Assembly (NCBI GenBank): GCA_038246785.1
Contig: JBBRVP010000058.1
Coordinates: forward strand, 1 to 15,157
From: JBBRVP01 sp038246785
GTDB lineage: Bacteria; Actinomycetota; Actinomycetes; Jiangellales; Jiangellaceae
Length of the DNA stretch: 15,157 nucleotides
Reading direction: 5' to 3'
How positions within the stretch are numbered: the first letter of the stretch is position 1; each line of letters begins with the position of its first letter. Below are positions 1 through 6,740 of the stretch, piece by piece. The notes under the pieces are model-generated. The model was not told where the DNA came from. It ran no database searches and was given only the letters and a program-made list of their open reading frames with translations. Both the position numbers and the translations under genes were made by a program.

Positions 1-117
1 GAACGGCTCCCCGAACACGCCGAGGCCATGATCAAGTGGTCCATGATCGGACTCATGACCCGCCGACTCGCACCCGCCCCTGGCCGCCGAGCCTGGCAGC
101 CAGCTGCGGCCTCGTAG
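1..117 (+). CDS. IS5-like transposase, C-terminal fragment (runs off left edge)
   Basis: The first frame is open from base 1 to a TAG at 115-117 and gives 38 residues. They include MIKWSMIGLMTRRL and end in an Arg/Pro/Ala-rich tail (RRAWQPAAAS). This is typical of the C-terminus of IS5-family DDE transposases, where a helix like this follows the last catalytic Glu. The stop lies 2 bp before a terminal inverted repeat (120-137), as expected for an IS whose transposase runs almost to its right end. The rest of the gene, with the DDE residues, is outside the window, so integrity cannot be judged. The 18-bp repeat at the other edge of the window suggests both fragments belong to copies of one element. 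Confidence 0.75.
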   Translation, partial: ERLPEHAEAMIKWSMIGLMTRRLAPAPGRRAWQPAAAS

Positions 118-119
118 CC

Positions 120-137
120 GCTTTCCCAACACGTTCT
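120..137. repeat. Terminal inverted repeat (right end) of left IS copy
   Basis: The 18 bp GCTTTCCCAACACGTTCT are the exact reverse complement of 15020-15037. The match stops at both sides (119 against 15038, 138 against 15019), which defines the repeat boundaries to within a base or two. Confidence 0.8.
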
Positions 138-218
138 TAGCGCTGGCCGGCCTGTGTGGCCGTTCCCACAGCCTTGTCCGCTGCCCTGGCCGGGGCTGCG
201 GCGGCCATACTCGAAACC

Positions 219-1412
219 GTGGGACGACTTGCGCAGACCGAGGGACTCAGCGACGTCCAGGAGCAGATCCTCCACACCGTCCGCGACTTCGTGGACAAGG
301 AGATCATCCCCGTCGCCACCGAGCTCGAGCACTCCGACAGCTATCCGCAGGAGATCGTCGACGGCCTGAAGGAGCTCGGGGTCTTCGGCATCACGATCCC
401 CGAGGACTACGGCGGCCTCGGCGAGTCGCTGCTGACGTACGCCCTCGTGGTCGAGGAGATCGCCCGCGGCTGGATGAGCGTCAGCGGGATCATCAACACC
501 CACTTCATCGTCGCCTACATGCTGCTCCAGCACGGCACCGCTGAGCAGCAGCAGCACTATCTGCCCCCGATGGCGGCCGGTGAGGTGCGCGGCGCGTTCT
601 CGATGAGCGAACCCGGCTGTGGCTCCGACGTCGCGGCGATCACCACGCGGGCCGAGCCCGACGGCGACGACTACGTCGTGACCGGCCAGAAGATGTGGCT
701 CACCAACGGCGGCAGCTCCAACCTCGTTGCGGTGCTCGTCAAGACCGACGAGGGCGCCGACTCGGTCTACCGCAACATGACCACGCTGCTCGTCGACAAG
801 GAGCCGGGCTTCGGCGAGGTGGCGCCGGGCCTCAGCGTGCCCGGGAAGCTCGAGAAGATGGGCTACAAGGGCGTCGACACCACCGAGCTCGTCCTCGACG
901 GCTTCCGCATCCCGACCGCGCAGGTGCTCGGCGACGCGCCCGGGCGTGGCTTCTACCAGATGATGGACGGCGTCGAGGTCGGACGGGTCAACGTCGCCGC
1001 CCGTGGCTGCGGCGTGGCGCTCCGCGCCTTCGAGCTCGGCATCGCCTACGCGCAGCAGCGCGAGACGTTCGGCAAGCCGATCGCGCAGCACCAGGCCGTG
1101 CAGTTCCGGCTCGCCGAGATGGGCACGAAGATCGAGGCCGCACACCAGATGATGGTGCGGGCAGCACGGCTGAAGGACGCGGGGCAGCGCAACGACCTCG
1201 AGGCCGGGATGGCCAAGTATCTCGCGTCGGAGTACTGCTCCCAGGTCGTCGAGGACTCCTTCCGCATCCACGGCGGCTACGGCTTCTCCAAGGAGTACGA
1301 GATCGAGCGGCTCTACCGCGAGGCCCCGATGCTGCTCATCGGCGAGGGCACCGCCGACATCCAGCGCATGATCATCGGGCGCCGCCTCCTCGAGGACTAC
1401 CGGCTGCGCTGA
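219..1412 (+). CDS. Acyl-CoA dehydrogenase family protein (397 aa)
   Basis: FAD-dependent acyl-CoA dehydrogenase that forms a trans-2,3 double bond in an acyl-CoA and passes electrons to ETF. The full fold is visible: N-terminal helices, the middle beta domain with MSEPGCGSDVAA and KMWLTNGG, and the C-terminal helical domain. That domain has YAQQRETFGKPI, RIHGGYGFSKEYEIERLYRE and GEGTADIQ, whose Glu376 is the expected catalytic base. The sequence resembles actinobacterial homologues from ethylmalonyl-CoA clusters, so 2-methylsuccinyl-CoA dehydrogenase is a candidate substrate assignment (inference). The frame is open from GTG 156. I prefer GTG 219 because family members begin at VGRLAQTEG. 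The upstream 21 codons are hydrophobic, contain ATA and several A/T-ending codons, and are unlike the rest. No good ribosome-binding site precedes either start. The gene sits directly downstream of an IS end. Confidence 0.9.
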   Translation: MGRLAQTEGLSDVQEQILHTVRDFVDKEIIPVATELEHSDSYPQEIVDGLKELGVFGITIPEDYGGLGESLLTYALVVEEIARGWMSVSGIINTHFIVAYMLLQHGTAEQQQHYLPPMAAGEVRGAFSMSEPGCGSDVAAITTRAEPDGDDYVVTGQKMWLTNGGSSNLVAVLVKTDEGADSVYRNMTTLLVDKEPGFGEVAPGLSVPGKLEKMGYKGVDTTELVLDGFRIPTAQVLGDAPGRGFYQMMDGVEVGRVNVAARGCGVALRAFELGIAYAQQRETFGKPIAQHQAVQFRLAEMGTKIEAAHQMMVRAARLKDAGQRNDLEAGMAKYLASEYCSQVVEDSFRIHGGYGFSKEYEIERLYREAPMLLIGEGTADIQRMIIGRRLLEDYRLR

Positions 1413-1422
1413 TCGGCGGCGA

Positions 1423-1482
1423 GTTGATCACGTTAACGTGGTCATCTGCCCGTTGCCGCGTCCTGCAGGAGGGGGCAACGGG
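1423..1482. terminator. Tandem hairpins downstream of the acyl-CoA dehydrogenase
   Basis: Two inverted repeats lie 10-70 bp after the acd stop. The first, 1426-1443, is GATCACGTTAACGTGGTC, with a perfect 12-bp core CACGTTAACGTG; as RNA it forms a 7-bp stem (one G-U) with a UUAA loop. The second has perfect 9-bp arms (CCCGTTGCC at 1449-1457, GGCAACGGG at 1474-1482) and a nested palindrome TCCTGCAGGA at 1461-1470. Neither has a U-tract, as is usual in high-GC actinomycetes. A terminator for acd is the simplest reading. The first palindrome could instead be a protein-binding operator for capA, 170 bp downstream. Confidence 0.5.
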
Positions 1483-1610
1483 GGGTACGGCGCGGGAAGG
1501 CTATGGACCGCACGGCGCGCCCCCGCCGCGGTGCGGTGTGCCGGCCGCGGTGCGGTGCGGTGCGCGGCGGGTTGCCCGGCCGGACGGCGTGGTTGTGATA
1601 GGGGTACGGG

Positions 1611-2813
1611 GTGTCGCGCCCCCCGTCCGCACGTCACCCTCGCCGTCGCAGTCGACGGCCCAGTCTCCACAGCCGTCGCAGGAGCCGACTCGGACTCGGT
1701 GCGATCCTGCTCGTGCTCGTCGCCGCTGCCTGCGGGACGGGGTCCGAGGCGCCCTCGCCCGGCGCCGACCGGCACTCCAGCCGCAAGCCCGGCGCGGCTG
1801 GCACGTCGCGGCCCCCGGCTCAGCAGACGCCCGGCCCCGGCTCGACCAGCCGGCCGACGCGGTCGACGACAAGACCGGTCACGATCGCGTTCGCCGGGGA
1901 CGTCCACTTCGCCGGAAGCCTGGCCGGTCGCCTCGCCGACCCCGCATCGGCGATGGGGCCGCTGGCCGGCACGCTGGCCCGCGCCGACCTCGCGATCGTC
2001 AACCTCGAGACCGCCGTGACCCAGCGCGGCGCCCCCCAGCCCAAGCAGTACACCTTCCGGGCTCCGCCGGCGGCCTTCACCGCGCTGGCCGACGCGGGCA
2101 TCGACGTGGCGACCATGGCCAACAACCACGGGCTCGACTACGGCCCGGTCAGCGTGCCCGACGCGCTTGCTGCCGCCCGCGCTGCCGGCCTGCCAGTGAT
2201 CGGCATCGGACAGGACGCTGCCGCGGCATTCCGGCCCTGGATCGCGGAGGTGAAGGGTCAGCGCATCGCGTTCCTCGCCGCAACCGCGGTGCTGGACGAC
2301 CAGCTGAGGTCCTCGTGGTCGGCCGGACCCGACCGGCCGGGTCTGGCGACCGCGTTCGACGGCGACAACGCCGCACTCGTCGCGGCGGTCGAGGCGGTCC
2401 GCCCCCAGGTCGACACCGTGGTCGTGGACATGCACTACGGCTCGGACCTGCAGACCTGCCCGACCGCCATCCAGCGCGGGGTCGTCGAGGACGTCGTCCG
2501 CGCCGGAGCCGACATCGTGGTCGGTCAGCACGCCCACGTGCTGCTGGGCGGCGGCTACGACGGGTCGGCCTACGTCCACTACGGGCTGGGCAACTTCCAG
2601 TTCTACTCCTCGCACGGCCCCACGGCGCAGACCGGGGTGCTCGAGCTGACCGTCCGGGGCCGCCAGGTGAGCGACCCGCGCTGGACCCCCGGCCGGCTCG
2701 AGGCTGGCCTGCCGGTGCCGTTGAGCGGCTCGCAGGCCGCGAGCGCCCGGGACCGGTGGGCCTCGCTGCGCTCCTGCGCCGGCCTGAGCGCCGAGCCCGC
2801 CCCGGCCGCGTGA
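1611..2813 (+). CDS. CapA-family metallophosphatase-like lipoprotein (400 aa)
   Basis: PGA_cap/CapA-family protein with a metallophosphatase-like fold. An Arg-rich N-terminus (about 1-28) is followed by a hydrophobic stretch LGLGAILLVLVAAAC with Cys41 as the probable lipidation site, then a Ser/Pro/Thr/Gly linker to about 88. A secreted, membrane-anchored protein is therefore expected. The catalytic-type domain shows FAGDVHF (Asp97, His99), NLE (131-133), MANNHGLDYG (169-178), MHYGSD (His275), GQHAHV (His307, His309) and YGLGNF, all family landmarks. Some relatives act in poly-gamma-glutamate synthesis, but no capB/capC genes are nearby, so the substrate is unknown. The start is GTG 1611, 2-6 bp after a G-rich stretch; earlier starts in this frame would leave the positively charged n-region. 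It converges on corA with a 31-bp gap. Confidence 0.85.
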   Translation: MSRPPSARHPRRRSRRPSLHSRRRSRLGLGAILLVLVAAACGTGSEAPSPGADRHSSRKPGAAGTSRPPAQQTPGPGSTSRPTRSTTRPVTIAFAGDVHFAGSLAGRLADPASAMGPLAGTLARADLAIVNLETAVTQRGAPQPKQYTFRAPPAAFTALADAGIDVATMANNHGLDYGPVSVPDALAAARAAGLPVIGIGQDAAAAFRPWIAEVKGQRIAFLAATAVLDDQLRSSWSAGPDRPGLATAFDGDNAALVAAVEAVRPQVDTVVVDMHYGSDLQTCPTAIQRGVVEDVVRAGADIVVGQHAHVLLGGGYDGSAYVHYGLGNFQFYSSHGPTAQTGVLELTVRGRQVSDPRWTPGRLEAGLPVPLSGSQAASARDRWASLRSCAGLSAEPAPAA

Positions 2814-2844
2814 CCCGCCCACGGGCCAGCACGGCACGCAGGCG

Positions 2845-3921
2845 CTAGAGCCAGCCGCTGCGCTTGAACCCCCGATAGAGCAGCAGGCAGGCGACCACGA
2901 TGAAGGCCAGGACGACCTCGTAGCCGTAGCGCCAGGTTAGCTCCGGCATGTGCCTGAAGTTCATGCCGTAGATCCCGGCGATCGCCGTGGGCACGGCGAA
3001 GATGGCCGCCCAGGCCGCGAGCTTGCGCATGTCCTCGTTCTCGGCGATCGACAGCTTGGCGAGCGAGGCCTGCACCACGGTGGCCAGCAGCTCGTCAAAG
3101 CCGGCCACCGTCTCGGCGACCCGTACGAGGTGGTCCTCGACGTCGCGGAGGTACTTGCGCACCTGCTTGTCCACGAAGGGCGAGGGCCGCTGCGCGAGCT
3201 GGCCGAGCGGCACGACGAGCGGCGTGACCGCGCGGCGCAGCTCCATGAGCTCGCGCTTGAGCTGGTAGATGCGACCGATGTCGCGTGCGCCGCGCTGGGA
3301 GAACACCGCGGCTTCGATCTCGTCGACGTCGTCCTCGAGGCGGTCGGTGACGGCGACGTAGTCGTCAACGATGGCGTCGCACACGCCATGCAGCACGGCG
3401 GCCGGGCCGTGGGCCATGAACTCCGGCAGCTGTTCGAGCCGCTGCCGTACGTGGCCGAGCTGGCCGTGCTCGCCGTGGCGCACCGTGACGACTGAGTGCG
3501 CGCCGAGGAACACCATCACCTCGCCGGTCTCCACGATCTGGCTGGTCTCGGTCACTCCCTCGTGGGGGACGTAGCGGACCGTCTTGAGCACCATGAACAG
3601 CCCGTTGTCGTAGACGTCCAGCTTGGGGCGCTGGTGGGCGTTGACCGCGTCCTCGACGGCGAGCGGGTGCAGACCGAAGTCGGCGGCGACCGCTGCGAGC
3701 TCGCCCTGCGTCGGCTCGAACAGCCCGACCCAGACGAACCCCTCGCCGGCGCGGGCACGCTGCACCGCCTCCTGGTGCGACGCGACCGAGGCCCGCCGCC
3801 CCTCGACGTACAGCGCCCAGTCGACGACGCCATGATTGCCCGGCGCATTCGGCTGCCCGGAGGTCGTGTCCGGCGGACCGGGCGGACGGCGCACCGCGCG
3901 CACGACCGGCGCCAGCGGCAT
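2845..3921 (-). CDS. corA: CorA-family magnesium/cobalt transporter (358 aa)
   Basis: Divalent-cation channel of the CorA family, inner membrane, normally a pentamer. A long cytoplasmic domain (about 1-300) holds acidic and helical segments such as VEDAVNAHQRPKLDVYDN and the DRLEDDVDEIE helix. It ends in two membrane helices, about 302-318 and 334-350. Between them is the signature YGMNF (GMN at 319-321), which forms the selectivity filter, followed by a short loop and a basic end (RGFKRSGWL). The start chosen is ATG 3919-3921. The frame stays open to a GTG at 4002, but the extra 27 residues are Arg-rich and would run into the divergent DUF2332 start at 4004. The 82 bp between the two starts must carry both promoters. 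Length is in the usual CorA range. Confidence 0.9.
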   Translation of the reverse strand: MPLAPVVRAVRRPPGPPDTTSGQPNAPGNHGVVDWALYVEGRRASVASHQEAVQRARAGEGFVWVGLFEPTQGELAAVAADFGLHPLAVEDAVNAHQRPKLDVYDNGLFMVLKTVRYVPHEGVTETSQIVETGEVMVFLGAHSVVTVRHGEHGQLGHVRQRLEQLPEFMAHGPAAVLHGVCDAIVDDYVAVTDRLEDDVDEIEAAVFSQRGARDIGRIYQLKRELMELRRAVTPLVVPLGQLAQRPSPFVDKQVRKYLRDVEDHLVRVAETVAGFDELLATVVQASLAKLSIAENEDMRKLAAWAAIFAVPTAIAGIYGMNFRHMPELTWRYGYEVVLAFIVVACLLLYRGFKRSGWL

Positions 3922-4003
3922 CCGGCGACGCCGCCGCTGCACGGGACCGGCCACGAGGCACCTCCCTGGCGTCGAGGGTTCGGTGCGCGAGCGTCCTGCC
4001 ACG

Positions 4004-5065
4004 ATGTGGCCCGTGGCGGACCCCGCGCGGCTGGTGGAGACCGTGCGGCTGCAGGCGGAGGCGTGCGGCCGGATCGGCTCGCCACTGTACGCGGACCTGC
4101 TCGCCCGGGTGGCCGACGACGTGCTCGCCGGCGGGCCCTGCGCCCGTGTACTGGCCGGTCACGAGTGCGACCCCTCCGCCGACGCGGTGACGCTGCGTCT
4201 CATGGGAGGGATCCACCGCCTGGTCCTCGAGCGGCAGGCGCCGGCCCTCGGTCTGCACTACCCCAGCGTCGGCGGCCGCCCCGGGCCACCGGAGCTGGTC
4301 TGGGCAGCATTTCGCGCCACTGTCGAGGAGCACATTGACAACCTGCGCGTGGGCCTGTCCCAGCCGCCGCAGACCAACGAGGTCGGGCGCGCCGCTGCGC
4401 TGCTCGGCGGGCTGCTGCACGTCGCGCACAACACCGGTTTGCCGGTGCGGTTGCACGAGATCGGTGCCAGCGGTGGACTCAACCTGCGGGCGGACGGCTT
4501 CCGGTACGAAGCGGCCGGAGCGCCCGCCTGGGGCCCGGCCGACTCGCCGGTGCTGCTGGCGGATGCGTGGCGCGGCCGGATGCCTCCGGTTGACGCTGCG
4601 CTGCGGGTGGTGGAGCGCGTGGGCTACGACATCGCCCCGGTGGACCCCGCCACCACGGAAGGCCGGCTGCGGCTCACCTGCTACGTCTGGCCCGACCAGC
4701 TCGACCGGCTGACCAGGCTGCGCGGCGCGTTCGCGGTGGCGGCGCGGGTGCCGGCCCGGCTGGAACGGGCGAGCGCCGGAAAGGCCGTCGCTGCGCTGGA
4801 ACCCGTCGAGGGCGTGAGCACGGTGCTCTGGCACTCGGTGATGTGGCAGTACGTCCCCCCCGCCCAACGGTCCGGGGTCACCGCCCGGCTTGCCGAGCTG
4901 GGGGCGCGGGCGACGGCCACTGCTCCGCTGGCCCACCTGCGGCTCGAGCCGCACCGGATCGGGACCGGTCTGGTGTTCTTGGTCCAGCTGCGCATCTGGC
5001 CGGGCGGCCGCGAGCGCGTGCTGGCCCGAGCCGCGCCGCACGGGCTGCCCGTGAGGTGGCACTAG
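4004..5065 (+). CDS. DUF2332 family protein (353 aa)
   Basis: Actinobacterial/proteobacterial family of unknown function (DUF2332). Family landmarks visible are VRLHEIGASGGLNLRADGFRY (148-168), with a Gly-rich stretch reminiscent of motif I of SAM-dependent methyltransferases, then GRLRLTCYVWPDQLDRLTRL (220-239) and VLWHSVMWQYVP (274-285). The methyltransferase-like reading is an inference; no reaction is established. No signal peptide or membrane segment is seen, so it is probably cytoplasmic. The start is ATG 4004; GTG 4013 is an alternative and no clear ribosome-binding site separates them. The frame is open further upstream to 3836 but that part is the antisense of corA. The gene is divergent from corA and ends 46 bp before the MaoC gene, on the same strand. 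Confidence 0.8.
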   Translation: MWPVADPARLVETVRLQAEACGRIGSPLYADLLARVADDVLAGGPCARVLAGHECDPSADAVTLRLMGGIHRLVLERQAPALGLHYPSVGGRPGPPELVWAAFRATVEEHIDNLRVGLSQPPQTNEVGRAAALLGGLLHVAHNTGLPVRLHEIGASGGLNLRADGFRYEAAGAPAWGPADSPVLLADAWRGRMPPVDAALRVVERVGYDIAPVDPATTEGRLRLTCYVWPDQLDRLTRLRGAFAVAARVPARLERASAGKAVAALEPVEGVSTVLWHSVMWQYVPPAQRSGVTARLAELGARATATAPLAHLRLEPHRIGTGLVFLVQLRIWPGGRERVLARAAPHGLPVRWH

Positions 5066-5111
5066 GGTCGCGCCGGGAGGCCACGCGTCGGAACAGAGGA
5101 GTGCCGCAGCC

Positions 5112-5615
5112 ATGCAGTTCGGTCGCACGTACGAGGAGTTCGAGGTCGGGGCTGTCTACCGGCACTGGCCGGGTAAGACGGTCACCGAGTACGACGACCA
5201 CCTGTTCTGCCTGCTCACGATGAACCACCACCCCCTGCACCTGGACGCCCACTATGCGACCACGACCCAGCAGGGCCGCAACGTCGTCGTCGGCAACTAC
5301 ATCTACTCGTTGCTGCTCGGCATGTCCGTCCCCGACGTGTCCGGCAAGGCGATCGCCAACCTCGAGGTGGAGAGCCTGCGCCACGTCGCGCCGACGTTCC
5401 ACGGCGACACGGTCTACGGCGAGACGACCGTGCTGGACAAGCGGGAGTCGTCGAGCAAGGACGACCGTGGCATCGTCGCCGTAGAGACCCGGGGCTACAA
5501 CCAGGACGGCACGCTGATCTGCGTCTTCCGGCGCAAGGTCATGGTTCCGAAGCGCTCCTACCTGGACCAGCGGGGTGGCGACCAGCCGGGACGGCCGCAG
5601 CCTCAGGACGCGTGA
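5112..5615 (+). CDS. MaoC-family acyl-CoA hydratase/dehydratase (167 aa)
   Basis: Single hot-dog-fold MaoC protein expected to hydrate an enoyl-CoA-type substrate. The N-terminal half carries the hydratase signature TMNHHPLHLDAHYA, with Asn38 and His43 in place of the usual Asp/His catalytic pair region, followed by VVVGNYIYSLLLGMSVPD. A C-terminal half-site ends in CVFRRKVMVP and a short charged tail. The sequence closely resembles the MaoC protein of actinobacterial ethylmalonyl-CoA clusters, so mesaconyl-/2-methylfumaryl-CoA hydratase is a reasonable candidate (inference). The start ATG 5112 has a good Shine-Dalgarno sequence (AGAGGAG, about 10 bp upstream). The next gene starts 3 bp after its stop, which suggests cotranscription. 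Confidence 0.85.
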   Translation: MQFGRTYEEFEVGAVYRHWPGKTVTEYDDHLFCLLTMNHHPLHLDAHYATTTQQGRNVVVGNYIYSLLLGMSVPDVSGKAIANLEVESLRHVAPTFHGDTVYGETTVLDKRESSSKDDRGIVAVETRGYNQDGTLICVFRRKVMVPKRSYLDQRGGDQPGRPQPQDA

Positions 5616-5618
5616 CCC

Positions 5619-6221
5619 GTGCCCGCGGGCGCGCACGGCGACACGTACGGCGCCCAGCACTTGCCCGAGCTCTGGTGCGTCCGCCATGGCGAGACCGAGT
5701 GGAGCCGGATGCACCGGCACACCGGGCGCACCGACCTGCTGCTGACGCCGGCCGGTGAGGAGGCCGCGCGCGGGCTGGCCCCGCGGCTCGCCGGCATCGA
5801 CTTCGACCTCGTGCTCACCAGCCCGCTGCGTCGGGCTCGGCACACCGCCGAGCTGGCCGGCTTCCCCCACGCCGAGCCGGTCGACGACGCGCGGGAGTGG
5901 GACTACGGCGAGGCGGAGGGGATCACCACCCAGGAGGTGCGAGCGAGCCGGCCGGGCTGGACGCTCTGGCGGGACGGTGCCCCCGGCGGTGAGGACCCGG
6001 CGGCGGTCGGTGCACGGTGCGACCGCCTGGTCGCCCGGGTCCGGGTGCCGGGCGTCCGGCGCGCCCTGCTCGTCGCCCACGCCCACCTGCTGCGAGTGCT
6101 CACAGCCCGCTGGCTCGGGCAACGGCCGGTCGATGGCGCGCACTACCTGCTCGACACCGCGACGGTGTCGGTGCTCGGCTGGGAGCGCGAGACGCCGGCC
6201 CTGCTGCGCTGGAACGCCTGA
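5619..6221 (+). CDS. Histidine phosphatase family protein (200 aa)
   Basis: Phosphoglycerate-mutase-like phosphatase that works through a phosphohistidine. Seen are the RHGETEW motif (Arg22, His23 nucleophile), LTSPLRRARHTAEL (67-80) with the second Arg, REWDYGEAEG with acid Glu93, and LVAHAHLLRVL with the second catalytic His154. Substrate cannot be read from the sequence. Relatives include the M. tuberculosis Rv3214 (Gpm2) acid phosphatase, whose gene also lies near a ParA-like gene (from memory). The start GTG 5619 is 3 bp after the MaoC stop (5613-5615), so the two are probably translated from one mRNA. It converges on the Nudix gene with a 33-bp gap. Confidence 0.88.
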   Translation: MPAGAHGDTYGAQHLPELWCVRHGETEWSRMHRHTGRTDLLLTPAGEEAARGLAPRLAGIDFDLVLTSPLRRARHTAELAGFPHAEPVDDAREWDYGEAEGITTQEVRASRPGWTLWRDGAPGGEDPAAVGARCDRLVARVRVPGVRRALLVAHAHLLRVLTARWLGQRPVDGAHYLLDTATVSVLGWERETPALLRWNA

Positions 6222-6254
6222 CGTGGCCGGTTGCGGGGCTCGACGTGCACGCGG

Positions 6255-6656
6255 TCAGCGGGGCAGCCGACCCCACTCCTGTAACGAGGCCACCAGGCCC
6301 GGCGCCGTCGGCAGCCTGAGCACCTCCTCGACCGGGAACCACCCGGCCTCCGCGGCATCGTCGCCGGCGACGAGGCTGCCGGCGACCACCGTCGCGTCGT
6401 AGTCGGCGATGACGTAGCGGTCGTCGCCGAGCCCGGCACGCTCCACCGTCCCGATCAGCTCCCCGACCGCCACGTCGAGACCGGTCTCCTCGCGCAGCTC
6501 CCGGCGGACTGCCTGCACGGCGGACTCACCGGGCTCGACGCGGCCCCCGGGCACCGACCACATCCCCGCCGCCGGCGGCCGCCCGCGGCGCACGAGCAGC
6601 AGCCGACCGGCACCGTCGAGCACGACGGCGCCGACGCAGGGCACCCGCCGCGGCAC
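6255..6656 (-). CDS. Nudix (MutT-like) hydrolase (133 aa)
   Basis: Hydrolase of nucleoside diphosphate-X compounds. A complete Nudix box is present: G38-x5-E44-x7-RELREETGL (52-60), preceded by GMWSVPGGRVEPGE. The N-terminal beta strand VGAVVLDGAGRLLLVRRG is typical of MutT-size members. The frame is open back to 6932, but the upstream 92 residues are Arg-rich antisense of the DUF6758 gene. The first plausible start is GTG at 6654-6656, which gives a normal length; a second GTG lies four codons later. No clear Shine-Dalgarno is seen, and a leaderless mRNA is possible. Specificity is unknown; it may clean oxidised nucleotides or act on another dinucleoside. It is divergent from the DUF6758 gene, sharing 83 bp. 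Confidence 0.85.
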   Translation of the reverse strand: MPRRVPCVGAVVLDGAGRLLLVRRGRPPAAGMWSVPGGRVEPGESAVQAVRRELREETGLDVAVGELIGTVERAGLGDDRYVIADYDATVVAGSLVAGDDAAEAGWFPVEEVLRLPTAPGLVASLQEWGRLPR

Positions 6657-6704
6657 CCGCCCGACGCTACGGCAGCGCCCCCGGCGGCACCGGCCGGACG
6701 ACCC

Positions 6705-6740
6705 TTGACGGGGGCGGGCGCAAGCGCGACTGTCCGCCCA
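6705..6740 (+). promoter_or_regulatory. Candidate promoter for a leaderless DUF6758 mRNA
   Basis: TTGACG at 6705-6710 matches the -35 consensus. After exactly 17 bp comes GACTGT (6728-6733), a fair -10 for actinomycetes (A at position 2, T at position 6). Six bases later is the ATG at 6740, so transcription would begin at or next to the start codon. No Shine-Dalgarno precedes this ATG, which agrees with a leaderless message. Confidence 0.5.

Larger units (their letters stand above)
1..137 (+). mobile_element. Right end of an IS5-like insertion sequence
   Basis: The fragment comprises a transposase 3' end and a terminal repeat that finishes at about 137 (GCTTTCCCAACACGTTCT, 120-137). The reverse complement of this 18-mer is found exactly at 15020-15037, where a second element begins. 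The DNA just outside the IS reads TAG (138-140), or TTAG if the boundary is one base earlier. A target duplication cannot be tested because the left end of this copy is outside the window. The IS ends 18-81 bp upstream of the possible starts of the acyl-CoA dehydrogenase, so it has probably separated that gene from its native promoter. Confidence 0.75.

Noticed and set aside
1515..1575. Short GCGGT-type tandem repeats upstream of capA
   Set aside because: The units are only 5 bp, imperfect and few; such runs are common in GC-rich gaps and carry no evident signal.
1428..2837. 469-codon open frame on the minus strand opposite capA
   Set aside because: CapA on the plus strand has intact family motifs; the antisense product is low-complexity without domain features.
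695..2848. 717-codon open frame on the plus strand across acd and capA
   Set aside because: It is out of frame with two clear genes, is Arg/Ala/Gly-rich and repetitive in composition, and has no recognisable domain. Long antisense and shifted frames are expected at this GC content.
3365..5128. 587-codon open frame on the minus strand over DUF2332 and corA
   Set aside because: It overlaps two recognised genes, in antisense or in another frame, and the translation is compositionally biased with no motifs.
4878..6143. 421-codon open frame on the minus strand over the MaoC and phosphatase genes
   Set aside because: Both plus-strand genes have complete catalytic motifs and good starts; this frame is their complement.
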